A stretch of DNA of 64,000 bases from the NCBI GenBank assembly GCA_954871525.1, contig OX940862.1, forward strand, positions 14,838,501 to 14,902,500, given 5' to 3'. The position numbers were made by a program, and so were the translations under genes. This document shows, one piece after another, positions 46,985 through 60,769 of this stretch. The stretch is from Parietaria judaica (Eukaryota; Streptophyta; Magnoliopsida; Rosales; Urticaceae). Within the stretch, counting starts at the first letter, position 1. Each line of letters begins with the position of its first letter. A model generated the notes under the pieces. It ran no database searches. It was given only the letters and a program-made list of their open reading frames with translations, and was not told where the DNA came from.

Positions 46985-48374
46985 TAATAAACTTTGAAGA
47001 AACTTCGAATTTTTCTTTTACTAACAAAAATAAGGGAAAATATTTTTCAAATGCATTATGTTCTAAAGTTGCAGCTTTACTAGATATGATTGATTATTAG
47101 TCTTGGCTTGCATTGCAAGTTAAGTTTCGGTTCTATGAATAAAGATGCTTTTACAAGATAGCAATCATAATCTAACTAGAAGAAATAAAATGTTGTTACT
47201 TTATTACATCGATTATATATTATATTTTTGCTCGGTTGTTACACCAATTATATAGTCGGTGATATCTCCTTCTCTGATTGTTTGCATTACAAAACCTTGC
47301 AGATTTCAGTTCGGCGACGGCGAGACTGAGAACGATATTTTAATTTTGTACTTTATCCGGGATTTGAATTTTAAACGAGAACGATATGTTTTGTTATTGA
47401 ATTTACAGTTGCTTTATTCATGTGATTGACGTTGTTAATATACCTTGAAATTCAAACGAGACTTGATACCCTATGAAGTGTACAGTTTCAATTGGAACAA
47501 TGTCTTTGAGGATTGCATTTTCACTTTTATCCTGTATAGGAAAATTTAGCTCCTTACTCCACTGTTTCATATAATTTATGTTAGCTTCACTTTAATCAGG
47601 AGGTGTTAAAATACATGAGTTTATTTCCAACTATTTCACCATTTTGCTTTGAACTCTAATCTTTGGAACTTATCTGCATTTTTAACTTAAATCATTTTGT
47701 CAAAGTCCCGCAGAGTGCTTGCATTTGCACGGCGATTATAAAACGACATTCAATAATACGATGGAAGATGATTTGTTTCAAAACCGTTCCGATTGTGTAG
47801 TACTACGCTTTGAAATCGCATGCTTGTATCCAGTAGATTTACGTAGAACTCGAGCGTGAGATTGCAGTTCCCGTTAATTTGCGATGGGCACATAAGTTGT
47901 CCTATGAGAAAAATTGAATGACCTATTTGATGCGCTTGCCATTTCCGTCCAAGGTTGGAGACATGTCAAAGCCCCCACTCCATACAAAAGGCCGTGCAGG
48001 AATTTCCCCGCGCCGCGACAAATTTTTTCCAATTTTAACGGGCTTTTAAAGTGTTCTTGTGAAATGACCATACAGCCCTTTGGATGAGCTTGTGATGTTA
48101 ATTCTGAATGAACTAAACGAGGAAACTTCATGATAAGGGAGATTTCAAGGTATCGAAAACAAACTTAATTTAAAGCCTGCATTATTCTCTTCAGTACATC
48201 ACATCATATCAATCCCAAACAAAAATAAAATTAGTAAGAAACCCTCAACATCAACATGCCTTTATTCCATCTAAAGTATGAAGAAGAACGAAACAATTCG
48301 AAATAGCTGTTAACAGCAACAGCAACGTAAAGCCATGAGCTGCTTGGACTCGTACCTCGAGAGCGCCGGTGTCG
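46985..48374. other. intergenic between GIP1 and lumazine synthase
   Basis: GIP1 3' flank and the convergent 3' end of the lumazine synthase gene. Mostly AT-rich; one moderately GC-rich patch at 47880-48130 has no recognised coding content. The two genes converge here, so their 3'UTRs lie in this interval. Confidence 0.45.
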
Positions 48375-49446
<1,072 letters not shown>

Positions 49447-50407
49447 TTCCAATAGATAATCACCTGTCATGCACAAGTACTTCTATTATGTTCGGTTTTC
49501 GTAGACACTGCTTGACGCATTATTTTACAGTTCACAAAATACACAGTTAATAAACGAATATTAAATTTGACATCTACTTCTTTCACATCAATCATCTTTT
49601 TATGACATCCATGTAGTGTTTAGGGGTGAAACCACAAACCAGATCCAGCAACTTATCAAAATATCAGGAGTTCAAAACATGGTCCCGATTTGTCTAACAC
49701 TCCCGGGATAGTAAAAAAACCCGGAAGTTATTGGTTTTAGACAGATAATTCGATTGACAAAACCTTAATATGACAATGTAACATCAAATTCAGCAATTCA
49801 TAGTTCAAAGTTAAAAATCGACAATTCTAAAACAATTTAAAAGAGATAATATAATACAATGCAATAATGCTGTAGTGTGATAATACAACATAAGATTCAG
49901 CTATAAACAGTTCAAGATGAAGACGAAGATGACCCAAATTGCGGAGGGTGGCGTCGAGGGCTCGGAAGAGAAAATGTGAGACCCAGAAACACTGTTAAAC
50001 ATCAACGTTTTCGACTAATTTCAGCTACTGATGAGCTAGTACTTATCACTGAGCAAATGACCCAAAAAAAAAAACGAAAAAAAAATACATCTTTAAGCAT
50101 ATCAGATAGTTGGGAATTTCAATTGTAGAACTTTTAAGCATATCAGCACTTAAACCCTATCGATGATGACTTGTTCAAACATTTATCTAGTGAAAGATCA
50201 TCACTTTTGAATTTCGTTTTCTCTATACTGTTCACTTCTTAACAAGTTTCAAAGGGTCATTCAATGTCTTTATAATGACTTGAAAACAATCTAAGCTCGG
50301 TGATTTGCAGTCTCAACAGAGTGTCCAATAGTGATTTGGTGCTGAATTCAAGCATTGGAATCCAAGAGACAAACATCTAATCTGGAACCAAAAGTTCTTT
50401 GAGGCTG
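49447..50407. other. lumazine synthase upstream region
   Basis: Promoter side of the lumazine synthase gene, then AT-rich sequence without a recognised gene. At its right edge a 17-bp word (GTTCTTTGAGGCTGGAT) occurs twice, at 50394-50410 and 50416-50432, at the breakpoint of the inverted duplication. Confidence 0.5.
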
Positions 50408-51672
50408 GATTAACGAGTTCTTTGAGGCTGGATCGAAAGCATGGGCAATCGCGAGGAGACTATACTTATCTGAACCAAGAAGATGACATATCACTCAAAG
50501 CAAATAATTATAAAACAATATGATAATTTGCAATACAAGTCTTATTTAGGCATTTTATCAAACAGAAGGTGGGTACAGATTCCAGATTCAAAACACATGC
50601 TTATAAACATTTACCCAGAACTATCATATGAACGATCTAGTTTTCATGATAAAACATTGGGTTTGTGCCAGAAACACGATTCAAGTAACCACGGAATCTT
50701 CGAAGAAATGGAAATTTCGATTCATAAAAGCTCTGATTTAAATAGAATTACCAGAGAAACGAAGCACCAGGGAGCTCACCGGAGAGAGAGACGACTATAA
50801 GATGAATGAAACAATGGTGTAAGATCAAGCTCAAGCTGAACTCAACCTGCACATAAAAGTTCAAAAGGATAATCGTGGTATTATAACTACTTCAATTTTG
50901 ATTAGTCCAAAGTAAAAAAAAAATAGCGGTATAAGTAACTATTATAGTCAACAAATATGAGTCATATATTCTTTATTATTTTATTTTTTAAAAATTAATA
51001 TGAAAAACGTTATTAAATAGATGGATAACTATATAAAAAAAAATACATTAATTTATGCAAAAAATTGAATAAAAAATACATTAATTTTTTTCGATATTTT
51101 TATAAAATCTAAATAAAAAATTGTAGTAATGGTGGGTCCAGCACGCGTATAAGTCTATCACCATTAGTTGTGTAATTGTAAATGCGAGACTCCATTCCCG
51201 TCCTCTTCGCCTTAATTTTTTTGGATTTCGGTTTCGGATGTAATATTTCTTAATATTTGTCGTTAGTTTCAAAACAAAATAAATCATCTGGACCATTGAA
51301 TTTATTGATTATGGTTCTGAATTTTTCGAAGTGAGAATCGGTATAGTTCCTCTTGTATTTACATCCAAATACTATGAAAGCTAAAATAATAGAAGCCTCT
51401 TATCTCTTGGTTCCCTTTTAACAACGATCCTTTTATTTAAGGGTGCGAGAATGATCACTATATGATCATATTTTATCATAAGATTTTGGGTTTAATGTTG
51501 GAGTCAAAAACTCCAAGCTAATTTCATGGTGTTTGAACAGGGTGGGGATTTGATTTTGTCCCTTTTGCATGGCTGGGAAGCTGTGGGTTGTCATCGAACG
51601 CTGCATGTTTGTGCTTACCATTCGAATCATGACATTAAATACTCGATTCAAAACGTGACCATCTTCGGAATT
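50408..51672 (-). repeat. inverted segmental duplication, copy B (internally deleted)
   Basis: Reverse-oriented copy of 43662-46259. Reading on the minus strand it begins with 154 bp of the BPC 5'UTR intron (51672-51519), then jumps to the GIP1 promoter, leader exon and 372 bp of its first intron (51518-50408). The BPC promoter and first exon (1333 bp in copy A) are missing. The jump carries a short diverged patch (AGCTTGGAGTTTTTGACTCC) where copy A has AGCTTTGAGTTATTTACTCA. No complete coding sequence is included; the long ORF at 50483-50800 is the same intron/promoter ORF as in copy A and is not a gene. Confidence 0.93.
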
Positions 51673-51961
51673 AATCATTAGGAGAAAAAACAAAATGATA
51701 AATATAAGTTTTTGAAATAAATAAAAGAAGCATCGACGAATTAGCTATTTTGATCAATGAATATTGGAAGGTCCAAATCTTGTACATAACATATCCTCCA
51801 TTGCTGACGTATGCTTACTTTAACTCAAGAACTAGACTAACCTATCAATGCAATGACGTAAATTGATGTTAGTATTTATTCACTAATTATCTACATTATT
51901 ATGTACTGAAATTCGTATCCCCTAAACTCTTTTGGACTATACTATATATTCCTTTCGCCAT

Positions 51962-54900
51962 TCACAAGCAGAGAAGAGCGTAGAAAACGAGAGGTATGAA
52001 AGCATTATCGAGTTGCGTCGTGTATGCCTCGAGCATACCACTCGCCGTGACGGCAGTGATGAGAGAAAGCCAATGCTGCAAAAACAAAAACGAAAAGATT
52101 AGCCATAAATTAACCCCAAAACAAACATGATGCAACGAGTAACTGAGACCAATGTCCTTGAATTTGTACGTTGATGCAGTTTCGAATAAGACATACCTCT
52201 GTGACGACATATCCGGTTGAAGCCAAGACGGGGAGCAAAACCGAGCACGTTACCAGAACAGATGTGATTCCGGCTGCAGTGCCTTCAATGGTTTTCTCTG
52301 CAACGTGGATCGTGTCCACAAAAAGTCAACCTCCTTAGAAGGAAGTGTAGGAAAAGTCAACAAAGTAGGTAGAGAAAGATATACTCACTGCCCGATTTGC
52401 TCCATCTGAGGACGCCATACTTGTAGCCCACCATTGATGCCTGAATAAAAAGCATAATAAAACCGATATTAAAACATAATGATTACCAGATAGGGAACAA
52501 TATTGAAACCATACAAAAAATAAACACATGCGTAAGTAAGCCAACCGTAATCACCAAAACGATGTTTACGGATACTCTTTTTATGCAACAAAAATACATG
52601 TTCAATAAAATTAAAAAAATGCTTGTAAATGCACCATTGTGTCACCAATCCCGAGACTCAAAATCCCAGCAAAAGGGGCAAGAGGACGATCATTGAACCC
52701 GGAAGACATCCAAATGGGAAGTGCACACCCCAAAAGAAGTGAGAAGTGGCTGCAGAAGAACAGAATAACCGTCAAAAATCATAATTAAGAAGTTGAGGTG
52801 CTGGTGATATATGTTTTAAGATTCTAAGCTGTAAAGACTAAGGAAAGCTTGGAAAAGCATAATTCACCTGACAATTAGAATATCAGAATCACGATGATCG
52901 GTGAAGGCATTCATGAACTGGTGCACAAGTTGACCCAAAGGCCAAATTCTCCATACCTGACTAAAATATGGTTATACAAATGAACTATGATAAAATGAAC
53001 GCCCAAGAATCTATGATGCTTCTAAAAAAACAAAGAGAAGATGATATCGATCCTATATTTTCCTAAAACTAGATTCGAAGAGTTATTTTTGTTCGTAGAG
53101 AAAAGTAATGGGGTGATGAAAGTAATTTCACTTACTCGAATAATTTCCAAGACCATGAACACTCCTAGTGCTGCACCAAAGGCTAGATCAAGAAAAGCCG
53201 GCTAGAAACAAGCAATAAGATAATTTATGTCAGAATAACCCCGAACCAGTACTGATGAGTCGGTCACAGCAGAAAGAGAACAGTAATTGGCTCCGTTCCC
53301 CACTCAATTTTACCATCTGTGCACTTAATATTAGTGCACTTTTCTCCTTGAGTTTTTATTTTAGAGCAGAATACCCTCTCTATTATAAAAGTTATAGCAA
53401 ATTATTACCTAAATGATTTTACTAAGGGCAAAGCGATTATTAGCATGATGTGAGAATAGAAAACTATACTTCACCGAACAGTGTCACATGGATAACAATG
53501 TGCATTAGTTTTATATGAAAGCAGGGGGCACCGTTAAGTAAATGTACAGGGGCCAAAGTTAAAGAAAATGAAATTTTAGGGGGCAACTTTTAGCAAAATG
53601 AAATTTCAAGAGGAAAAGTACAAAAAAATGAAATTTTAGAGTTTGGGGAGCCAATTTCACCAATGAGTACAATTACCCAAAATATATGGGACGTGAAAAA
53701 GAAAAACGTCGAAATCACAAACCTGGTAGACAAGAGCAGGAAGAAACATTAAAACAGCCATAAGGTGGTAATACTTTCTGAGAAGGATTCTCTCAATCTT
53801 GCTACTCTTTGAGATGCTATAAAATCTCACAACTGATGCACTTATCACGGTCACCCAATACATGCATAACGATAATCTCTTAACGGGTTCCGAAAAAACA
53901 AAAGAAATTACCCTGTAAGCAGTAATTGGCAACTGTAAGAAACTAATCCAAAGATAACTTGTTTAAATTGAAAGAAATTTCAACAGCATAGTTGACAATA
54001 CCATAGCAATGGATGCACATTGAAATCGTGCACGAACTGCATCCATGTTGGCACAACAATAACAATGACAAATGCAAGAGCAGAGAAGAATATTAGAGAT
54101 TTCCCAATCTCGTTGTTGGTTCTCGATGCGACATGCTTGCTTAAAGAGCGTTCCCATAACTGAAGCACAAATTTGAAGACAGATGGAAAAAGAAGAAGGC
54201 CTAGCAACATTCCCTGCACACAGGAGCATACTATTTCTTCTTTATATGATTACAATTATATGCATGAGGAAAATGAAATAGTTTTAATGCGATCCCACGT
54301 CAAGAGAGAATGGGGTCGGTTGATGGTTTAGAAAACCACAACAGATTTATTCCTTACAAGCCGGGTTTTAGGGGTAAGTTCTATTCATGGGCTTTATCTC
54401 TAAGTGCGGTCCTAGTATCGGACGGGTTCATATCACAAACCTGAACAATAATACCAATCTCACTTCTTTGACTTCCATAGCGGACCATCTTTTCAGAAAT
54501 CAACAACCTAGATGCCTGTTTGATGTCACATAATATATCAATAACCCAGAATTTCCAGAAAAATAAAATAAAACATTCTGATAAAACAAACCTTTGCTAT
54601 AGTAAAAGCCAACATATCTCCTAAATAGAGAACGAGACCCGACGTGACCAAAAGTGCTTCACCTGACATTGACATCAATTTAATTAGAATGCAGAAGAAA
54701 AAACAAATAAAGACCATCAGAGAGAAAGAAAAAAAAATCCTGAAATGCAAAGCCGTCAAACAGTGGGACGCAATGGCGAAGAAATGCAAGTAAGTAAATT
54801 AGACCCGAAAAAAAATTAAAGAAAAAAACAGTGGTGGAATATTTACCAATGGAAGAGCATGATGGAAAGGTACTAAGAAGATGCTGTATTAATTTTACAG

Positions 54901-55916
54901 CAGCGAATCCATGGAAAAGCATCCACAGTAACTTTAAAGTTGTATTATATCCTGGAAATATACAAGTAAACAGAGCTTCAGAATGCGACGTGTTAACTTC
55001 AAAAGGGGGAAAGGGCGTTTGATAAGGTTTCTACTCACCAGATAGAGATATCGAACCAAGAGAAACACTGCAAAGCGCAATGTACAAGACTATGCAGCTT
55101 AAACTGAACTTTGAATGCCAACGACCACTACGGACTTTCTCGTCCCTCGTTGAAGGCCATATTTTCACACAGAGAAGTACGAGCACACCGAGGCAACATG
55201 CTGACGTTGCCCAGTACTGCATCGTTAAGTGTTCAAACTCTACATAGTGAAGAAAAGGGTATGCATTCTCATCAGTTATCTATAGAATGAACGGGTATGA
55301 GGCAAAAATGCACAAGAAATCCGAACTTTCTGGACCAGTTTCCTAACTAAAAGCCTAACTGAAAGATTTAAGTGCAAATCAAACTAACAACACTATTCAT
55401 CGAGTTTGTACCTTCAATTTGAATTTCCTTCAAGGCGACGGCCCTGGACATCTGTAGAAGCTTCGACAGCATAAGCGCTGGCAGCGAAACCGCCCCCAGA
55501 AGTACGCCTGACGAAGCCCCGGGCCTGAGATGCATGAATCAGTAATTTGATCTTTCTCTAATCCCCTCCTAAAGCCATGCCCCAACTTTGCAACAGGGCG
55601 CTAAAATTGTAGCCTAAAAACTCGAGATTTAATTGAATTTCAAAATTGAATTCAACAGAACGTATCGTGAATCAATCGCAGGAATAACGGAAGATGCGCT
55701 AAAGATTCAAGGAAGAAATTCCAACCTGGTGTTGAAATCGGCGATGGAGTCTGAAGAGTCAGCCCGGACATCGATGGCCAAAGCGGCGAGGGAGAGAAGC
55801 GAGAGAGCGAGGGCATGGCAGAGGAGAGAGGGCGAGGATGAAGAGAGCGCGAAGAAGACGACGCGAGCCACGAAGAGGAGCACCACGGTCCGCTCGCCGT
55901 TCAGCAGCGACGCCAT
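51962..55916 (-). CDS. EVN/DOK1-like: dolichol kinase (CTP-dependent, ER membrane)
   Basis: Fourteen exons on the minus strand: 55916-55726, 55524-55412, 55239-55039, 54951-54847, 54662-54592, 54515-54441, 54213-54002, 53912-53723, 53201-53136, 52956-52868, 52749-52635, 52440-52389, 52297-52197, 52075-51962; 564 residues in one continuous frame, near the plant norm of about 570. The enzyme phosphorylates dolichol with CTP to give dolichyl phosphate, the lipid carrier for N-glycosylation, O-mannosylation and GPI anchors. The protein is almost entirely hydrophobic segments, as expected for a polytopic ER protein. The CTP-binding kinase motif is at the C-terminal side: GDTMASMVGYKYG at about 473-485, followed by KKTIEGTAAG from 494. 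It ends QLDNAFIPLVFYALLCL. The start MASLLNGERTVVLLFVARVV at 55916 follows the first in-frame ATG. A G-box (CACGTG, 56117-56122) and then the retroelement insertion lie about 200 bp upstream. Confidence 0.92.
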
Positions 55917-56132
55917 TGCAGAGCTTCAGATCGAAATCAGAGGGAGAAGCGAATCAAACCTCCTCGGGTTTATGAACCACCTGCCACGCCCATTCTCAAT
56001 CACGCTTCTCAAGAAAACCTAAACCAAATCAAATCAAACTAAACTAAACTTTCCTTCATAATCAAGCAACATTTTATGGGAAGAAAATCGGAAAATCAGA
56101 TAAAGGATTTCGGTAACACGTGATCAGTGAGC

Positions 56133-56720
56133 TGTTGCGTATTTGGGCCGATTCTTGCACGGAATTAAACGCGGAATTAATATAGAATCATACATTCAAA
56201 CAAATAAACAAAAGATAAAAGAAATTGACACACCAATTTTGGAGAGTGGTTCGGCCGAAGATCAAAACCCGATCTTCGGCGTTACATCCACTCTTTGCTC
56301 CGGCGAAATCACCCGGAACGATGCACTAGGATATCGTCTTCTTTACAACCCTCATACTCTCTCTTTACATTTTGATTCACAACTCTCTCAGAGTAGAAGA
56401 AGAAGAAGAACAACTGGGAAGAACAATCGTAGAGAGAAAAAACCCTAACCCTAGAAAAAACCATACTCTCCTAAGAACCACCATTAGAGAACTCAAACAC
56501 TATCTCAGAGAAAACCCACGAGCACCTCTTGCTCTCTGTCCCTTTCTCTAATGAAGAAGACAATGAAGTGATATAGCCAATGGGGCTTTTAATCTTTGCC
56601 GTCCGATTAACCTCGCCATCAACGGATATGATCGACCCTTGCTCCAAGTATAAAACGACGTGTCGTTTCTGCTCCTCTTGTCGTTTTTCGGCTTAATGGG
56701 CTGGGCTTCAAATACTAACA
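56133..56720 (-). repeat. copia-type LTR, complete, minus orientation
   Basis: 588 bp starting (minus) TGTTAGTATTTGAAGCCCAG and ending AAATACGCAACA, the TG...CA ends expected of LTRs. The polypurine tract lies directly before it. A poly(CT)/TTCTTC segment and a TATATCAC word near 56570 may mark promoter and start. Its ORF (56143-56448) is not a gene. Confidence 0.75.
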
Positions 56721-56733
56721 ATCTCCACCTTGA

Positions 56734-57307
56734 AGACCATCCTCAAATCATCATCCTTCGCTAGTTCAGTAGCTCCACCGTGATACTTAAAAGAACGTTT
56801 AGAGCCATATATGGCGATTATAGACGAGGCGGGTGCGATTCCGACAAGCTAGGGTCGCTAAGACCAGTCAGGATCAATTCCGGCGAGTAGTGTGCAATTC
56901 TGCGACGAGCCGATGTGTTGATTTCGAGCTGCTTCGATTTGACCAGGTTAGGGTTTCTAATTTAGGGGAAAATTATTTAGGCGAGTAAAATCGATTCTTT
57001 GTAAAAAATAATATTAACTTCTCTAGTCTCTGCCTTATAAATTCTGAATCTGTTCTAGAATATGTTTCTGATTTCACGAGTAGTTTTCAAATTTGAATTT
57101 TCTGTTATAATATAATGAAACCTGTGATTGATGATTGCGATTGTATGTAATTCAAGTTTTTTTTTTTCATTGTTCATGGACTCTACGATATTGTCTGTGA
57201 ACTGATTAATCTGTCTTTGTTCAAACCTTTGCTCATAATTATTGTCTTGTATTGGTCTTCTTTAATTGATGGCTTGTTTCTTGTATATAATTTGTTGATT
57301 GGGTTCT

Positions 57308-57342
<35 letters not shown>

Positions 57343-60300
57343 ATCTTTATAACATGTGGTGATTTATTCATAGATTCTTTGATTATACTGGGAATTTAAT
57401 TGTCACTTGTTCATGAATTTTATTGTCTCTAATATGGAAACTTAAACATGTGATATAGCTATCTTGAAATTTTCTGATTCGTATCGAAAATTTGATTAAA
57501 GAAGAAGCTGATGTTGTTAAAACCTGTTATTTGGTTTTTGTTATAATTATTGTGAGATTGGTTTGTGAATCTAATTGTTTTTGTCGCATTGTTTAATCTG
57601 TGCTCTAGAAATTGTGTTGTCCAATTATGTCCTTGATGAAATAAAATATTATTTAGGTATAAATGTTAAAGCATGTGAGTAAAGCTTGTCTCTGTTATTG
57701 AGAAATGTAGTTTGGTTACAGTTAATCGTATGCTTTGGATAATCGTACCTAGGTTCAAAAATTATAATCTTGACACACAATATTCGTTCAAGTTTGTGGT
57801 TTCTTATATGATACATTGATCTGTTAAATGAATGTAAATAGGATAATGTAGATATTGAAAATGAAATATTTTTCCTAGGTTTCTGTGATAGTTATATTCA
57901 TTAAGATAGATTCCATGCTTGCATGTGTGCCTCTGGTTTTCATGCAAATATTAGAAATGATTGCTAGCACGTTCATGTCTCTATTGCTATGAATCTACTT
58001 GGGATCTAAATTGTTATTTCTATTTTTGTTATATCTACGGGTTATGATTTACTTATCAATAAATTCGTGAAAGAACATTTTGCTAACTAACCTTTCTAGT
58101 GAATAAAACTGTTTGTGGCAGTTTGGCTTTGTGTTGTGAGGATGTTTTTTTTTTTTCCTCTTGGTATAGAATTTGAAATGTGTTAAGATATTTTTCAGAT
58201 TTGGTAATTCAAGAAAAGAAAAAAAAAAATGAATGATAAGACTTATTCTCATGCTTGAATTTCGGTCATTTGTGAATCTATAATGATTGTAATTATAATA
58301 TTGACTTGTTCGAATCCTATTGATTGCTTGAGTGATGTGTCTCAGTTTATACAATTAATTAACTCATGTTTATTGTTTTTTGAGGATTAAAAAAAAAAAA
58401 TGGATTTTGTGATTCACATGTATGATAATCTTTATTTGGGTTGGCCGGTTCAATAATTTGTGTGAATAGTCTATTTTCGTTAGAAGGTGAATTCCCATGT
58501 TGACAATTTTGTTTGTAGGATAATGATCATTGGATTACCTAAGAATTAGGATAAAATATGATCAGGTTACAAATTATTTGTCTTGGGCTATTCTATTTTT
58601 TTCTTCTTCCTCATGTGTATGATAAATGCTAGCCAGAAAGGTAAAGTTAGAATTCATTTAGAGACTAGGAAATGTTATTCTTGATATGCGGAAATTTTGA
58701 GTCTATAAAATTACATGTCCTTAATGTGTTAATGTTGTTTAAGACATGATATGAGTCTTAGTATGCATGTATAGGGAAAATATTCATAATGTTCTATTTT
58801 ATACACATTATATGGGTTCTTTTGCTCTTCTCTGTGTTTTTTCTTTGGATATGGATAACCCTATGTTGTGAGTTCCTGATATGATCTTTGCTTCGTATAC
58901 GGCGATTGACAATCGGTCTGGTCATTGTAAATAGTCCACGTATTGTCTTAGATCTAGGTAAATAGGTCTGAATAGTATGCGATTCTTTAGGGTTTTAATG
59001 ATTTTTCGAAGGTGTTAAATTGAAAGTGAGTTAGATAATAAGTCTGTGAATTCGTGTATGGTCGATGATGCTTGTCGATTGTGGTTGATGTGTATTCTCC
59101 ATAGATTTATGCGATTCAGATTTTGTTTTGTTGAATCCTTGATTAATGTGTATGTGACATTGGTATAGAACTGAATGTTTTTGTGCATGGTGACTCTGAT
59201 TGTATTTTTCTGTGACTCGTGATTGTTGAATCTAACTGTGAAACATAATAGTTAGAAGATCTGCTTAATTTGACAAATTCTAAGGTTTTTTTTGACAAAT
59301 CCTTAAAATTTATAAGCTTTGTAGATTTTATTCATTATATGAAAAGAAAAAACCTTAGATGTTATTCATTTGGACTGAACGGGGATTTAAAATTTGTGAT
59401 ATTTTTATGATGTGGTCTGTTAGAACATATACGTGTCATCCTTATTGTCTTTGGGTGTGCAACATCTAAATAGGGGATTTTTACCATGTATTCTCCTAGT
59501 GTGTTCTCTTAGGATCATCTTAGCATAAAGGGTATAAGTTTATGGGAAAAGGAGGGGATAGTAAGTAAGTTCTTTCCCATGTTGATCGTCTAGCGGAGAG
59601 GAAAGGAAACCTAGAGTAGATAAAACCTATTTCCTAGAGTAGAGAAAACCCTATCCGTGGGAACCTCGTTCAAGGAGGAGTCTTTGTTCGAGGTGGAGTC
59701 CTTGAGTGTTATTTTGAGTAAGGGTTTTATAAAGTCTTGCATACCCAAACGGGTGGCTGTAGTGAGCTTGTGGTATAGCAACATACCGGGTGTTTTAAGT
59801 TGTTCAGGTCAAGGAGTTTCTAACCTTGAGAGAGTTAGATGTAAGTTTCTAGCCTAGAGAGTTAGATGTCAACCATTGTTTAGCTTGTGCCTGTAAGATA
59901 GAAACTGTCCGGTTTTATTAATGTTGTTCAAGCCGGGGATACTAACTAGGGTGAGTTAGTATGACTACATTTAGAGCCAGAGATTGGATAAAGAGCGGTT
60001 AGGCGATCTTTCCGGGGAAAATCCTATGCAGATTTTGTGTGATCGGTTTTTTGGTTAGTTGGTCTTGTGGTTGAGACCAATTATTGGTAAACCGTTCTTG
60101 TGGTTCAGTAGATGAACTTCGTACTTTCTCGGGGAGGATTAGATCTGTTTTTAGCAGCGGGTTTATGGTTTTAAACTATGGATAGCATGATGAATTGTTA
60201 GGTTAAAAAATTAGACTCGGGAATACTTTTTTAAACCTAGGATTAGACGGTTGTACAATGTAGTGATTAGACGTAATCCTAGTTTTGTATAATAGCTAGA

Positions 60301-60769
60301 CTAGACGGTGGTTAGTGTATGTGATTAGACGTAATCTCTACATTGTTATATGTTGCTAGTTTAGAGGATTTGTCTAGGTTTATTCAGAGATTTTTTGATT
60401 TTTTGATTTGATAATTCCCGTTTAGAGTCTGTTTCCCTATGTCATTATTAATTATATATGCTATGTGTTATCATTGAACCGAAATTCGGTATATGATGGC
60501 TGCTTGTGAATTTTCAGATTTGATTATGAATAACATTGGACTGCATTTATGTGATTATTACTGTTTGAGACAGTTTATTATTTATGAGATACTTGGTACG
60601 TTTGATCTTGTTTGGTATGGTGTTTTGATTATGCAGGAGGTTAATACTTGCAAGTACCAACCAGAACAGAAGATAAACTATCGGTGCGTATTTCAAGTTA
60701 AAAAAAAAAAAGCAAGGATGGCGAAATACCCGTAAACAATGCACTTAGGAGTCCGATTCATATTAGAGT
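56734..60769 (+). other. non-retroviral-looking cargo inside the insertion
   Basis: About 4 kb with no gag, protease, integrase or RT coding. The first 60-100 bp look like copia 3' internal sequence. From about 56840 the plus strand looks like a leader exon ending GACCAG/GTTAGGGTTT (56947/56948), then 3.7 kb of T-rich intron-like DNA, then a TTTTGATTATGCAG acceptor near 60637, a 60-bp exon-like stretch and an A12 run at about 60700-60711. Repeated GATTAGACGTAATC words occur near 60262-60340. A (TA)n run is present near 57311-57340. No protein family was recognised. Confidence 0.4.

Noticed and set aside
56143..56448. ORF shared between the left and right ends of the retroelement (also 60693-61070)
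   Set aside because: It is a chance reading frame antisense through the LTR; the shared peptide reflects the inverted LTR arms.
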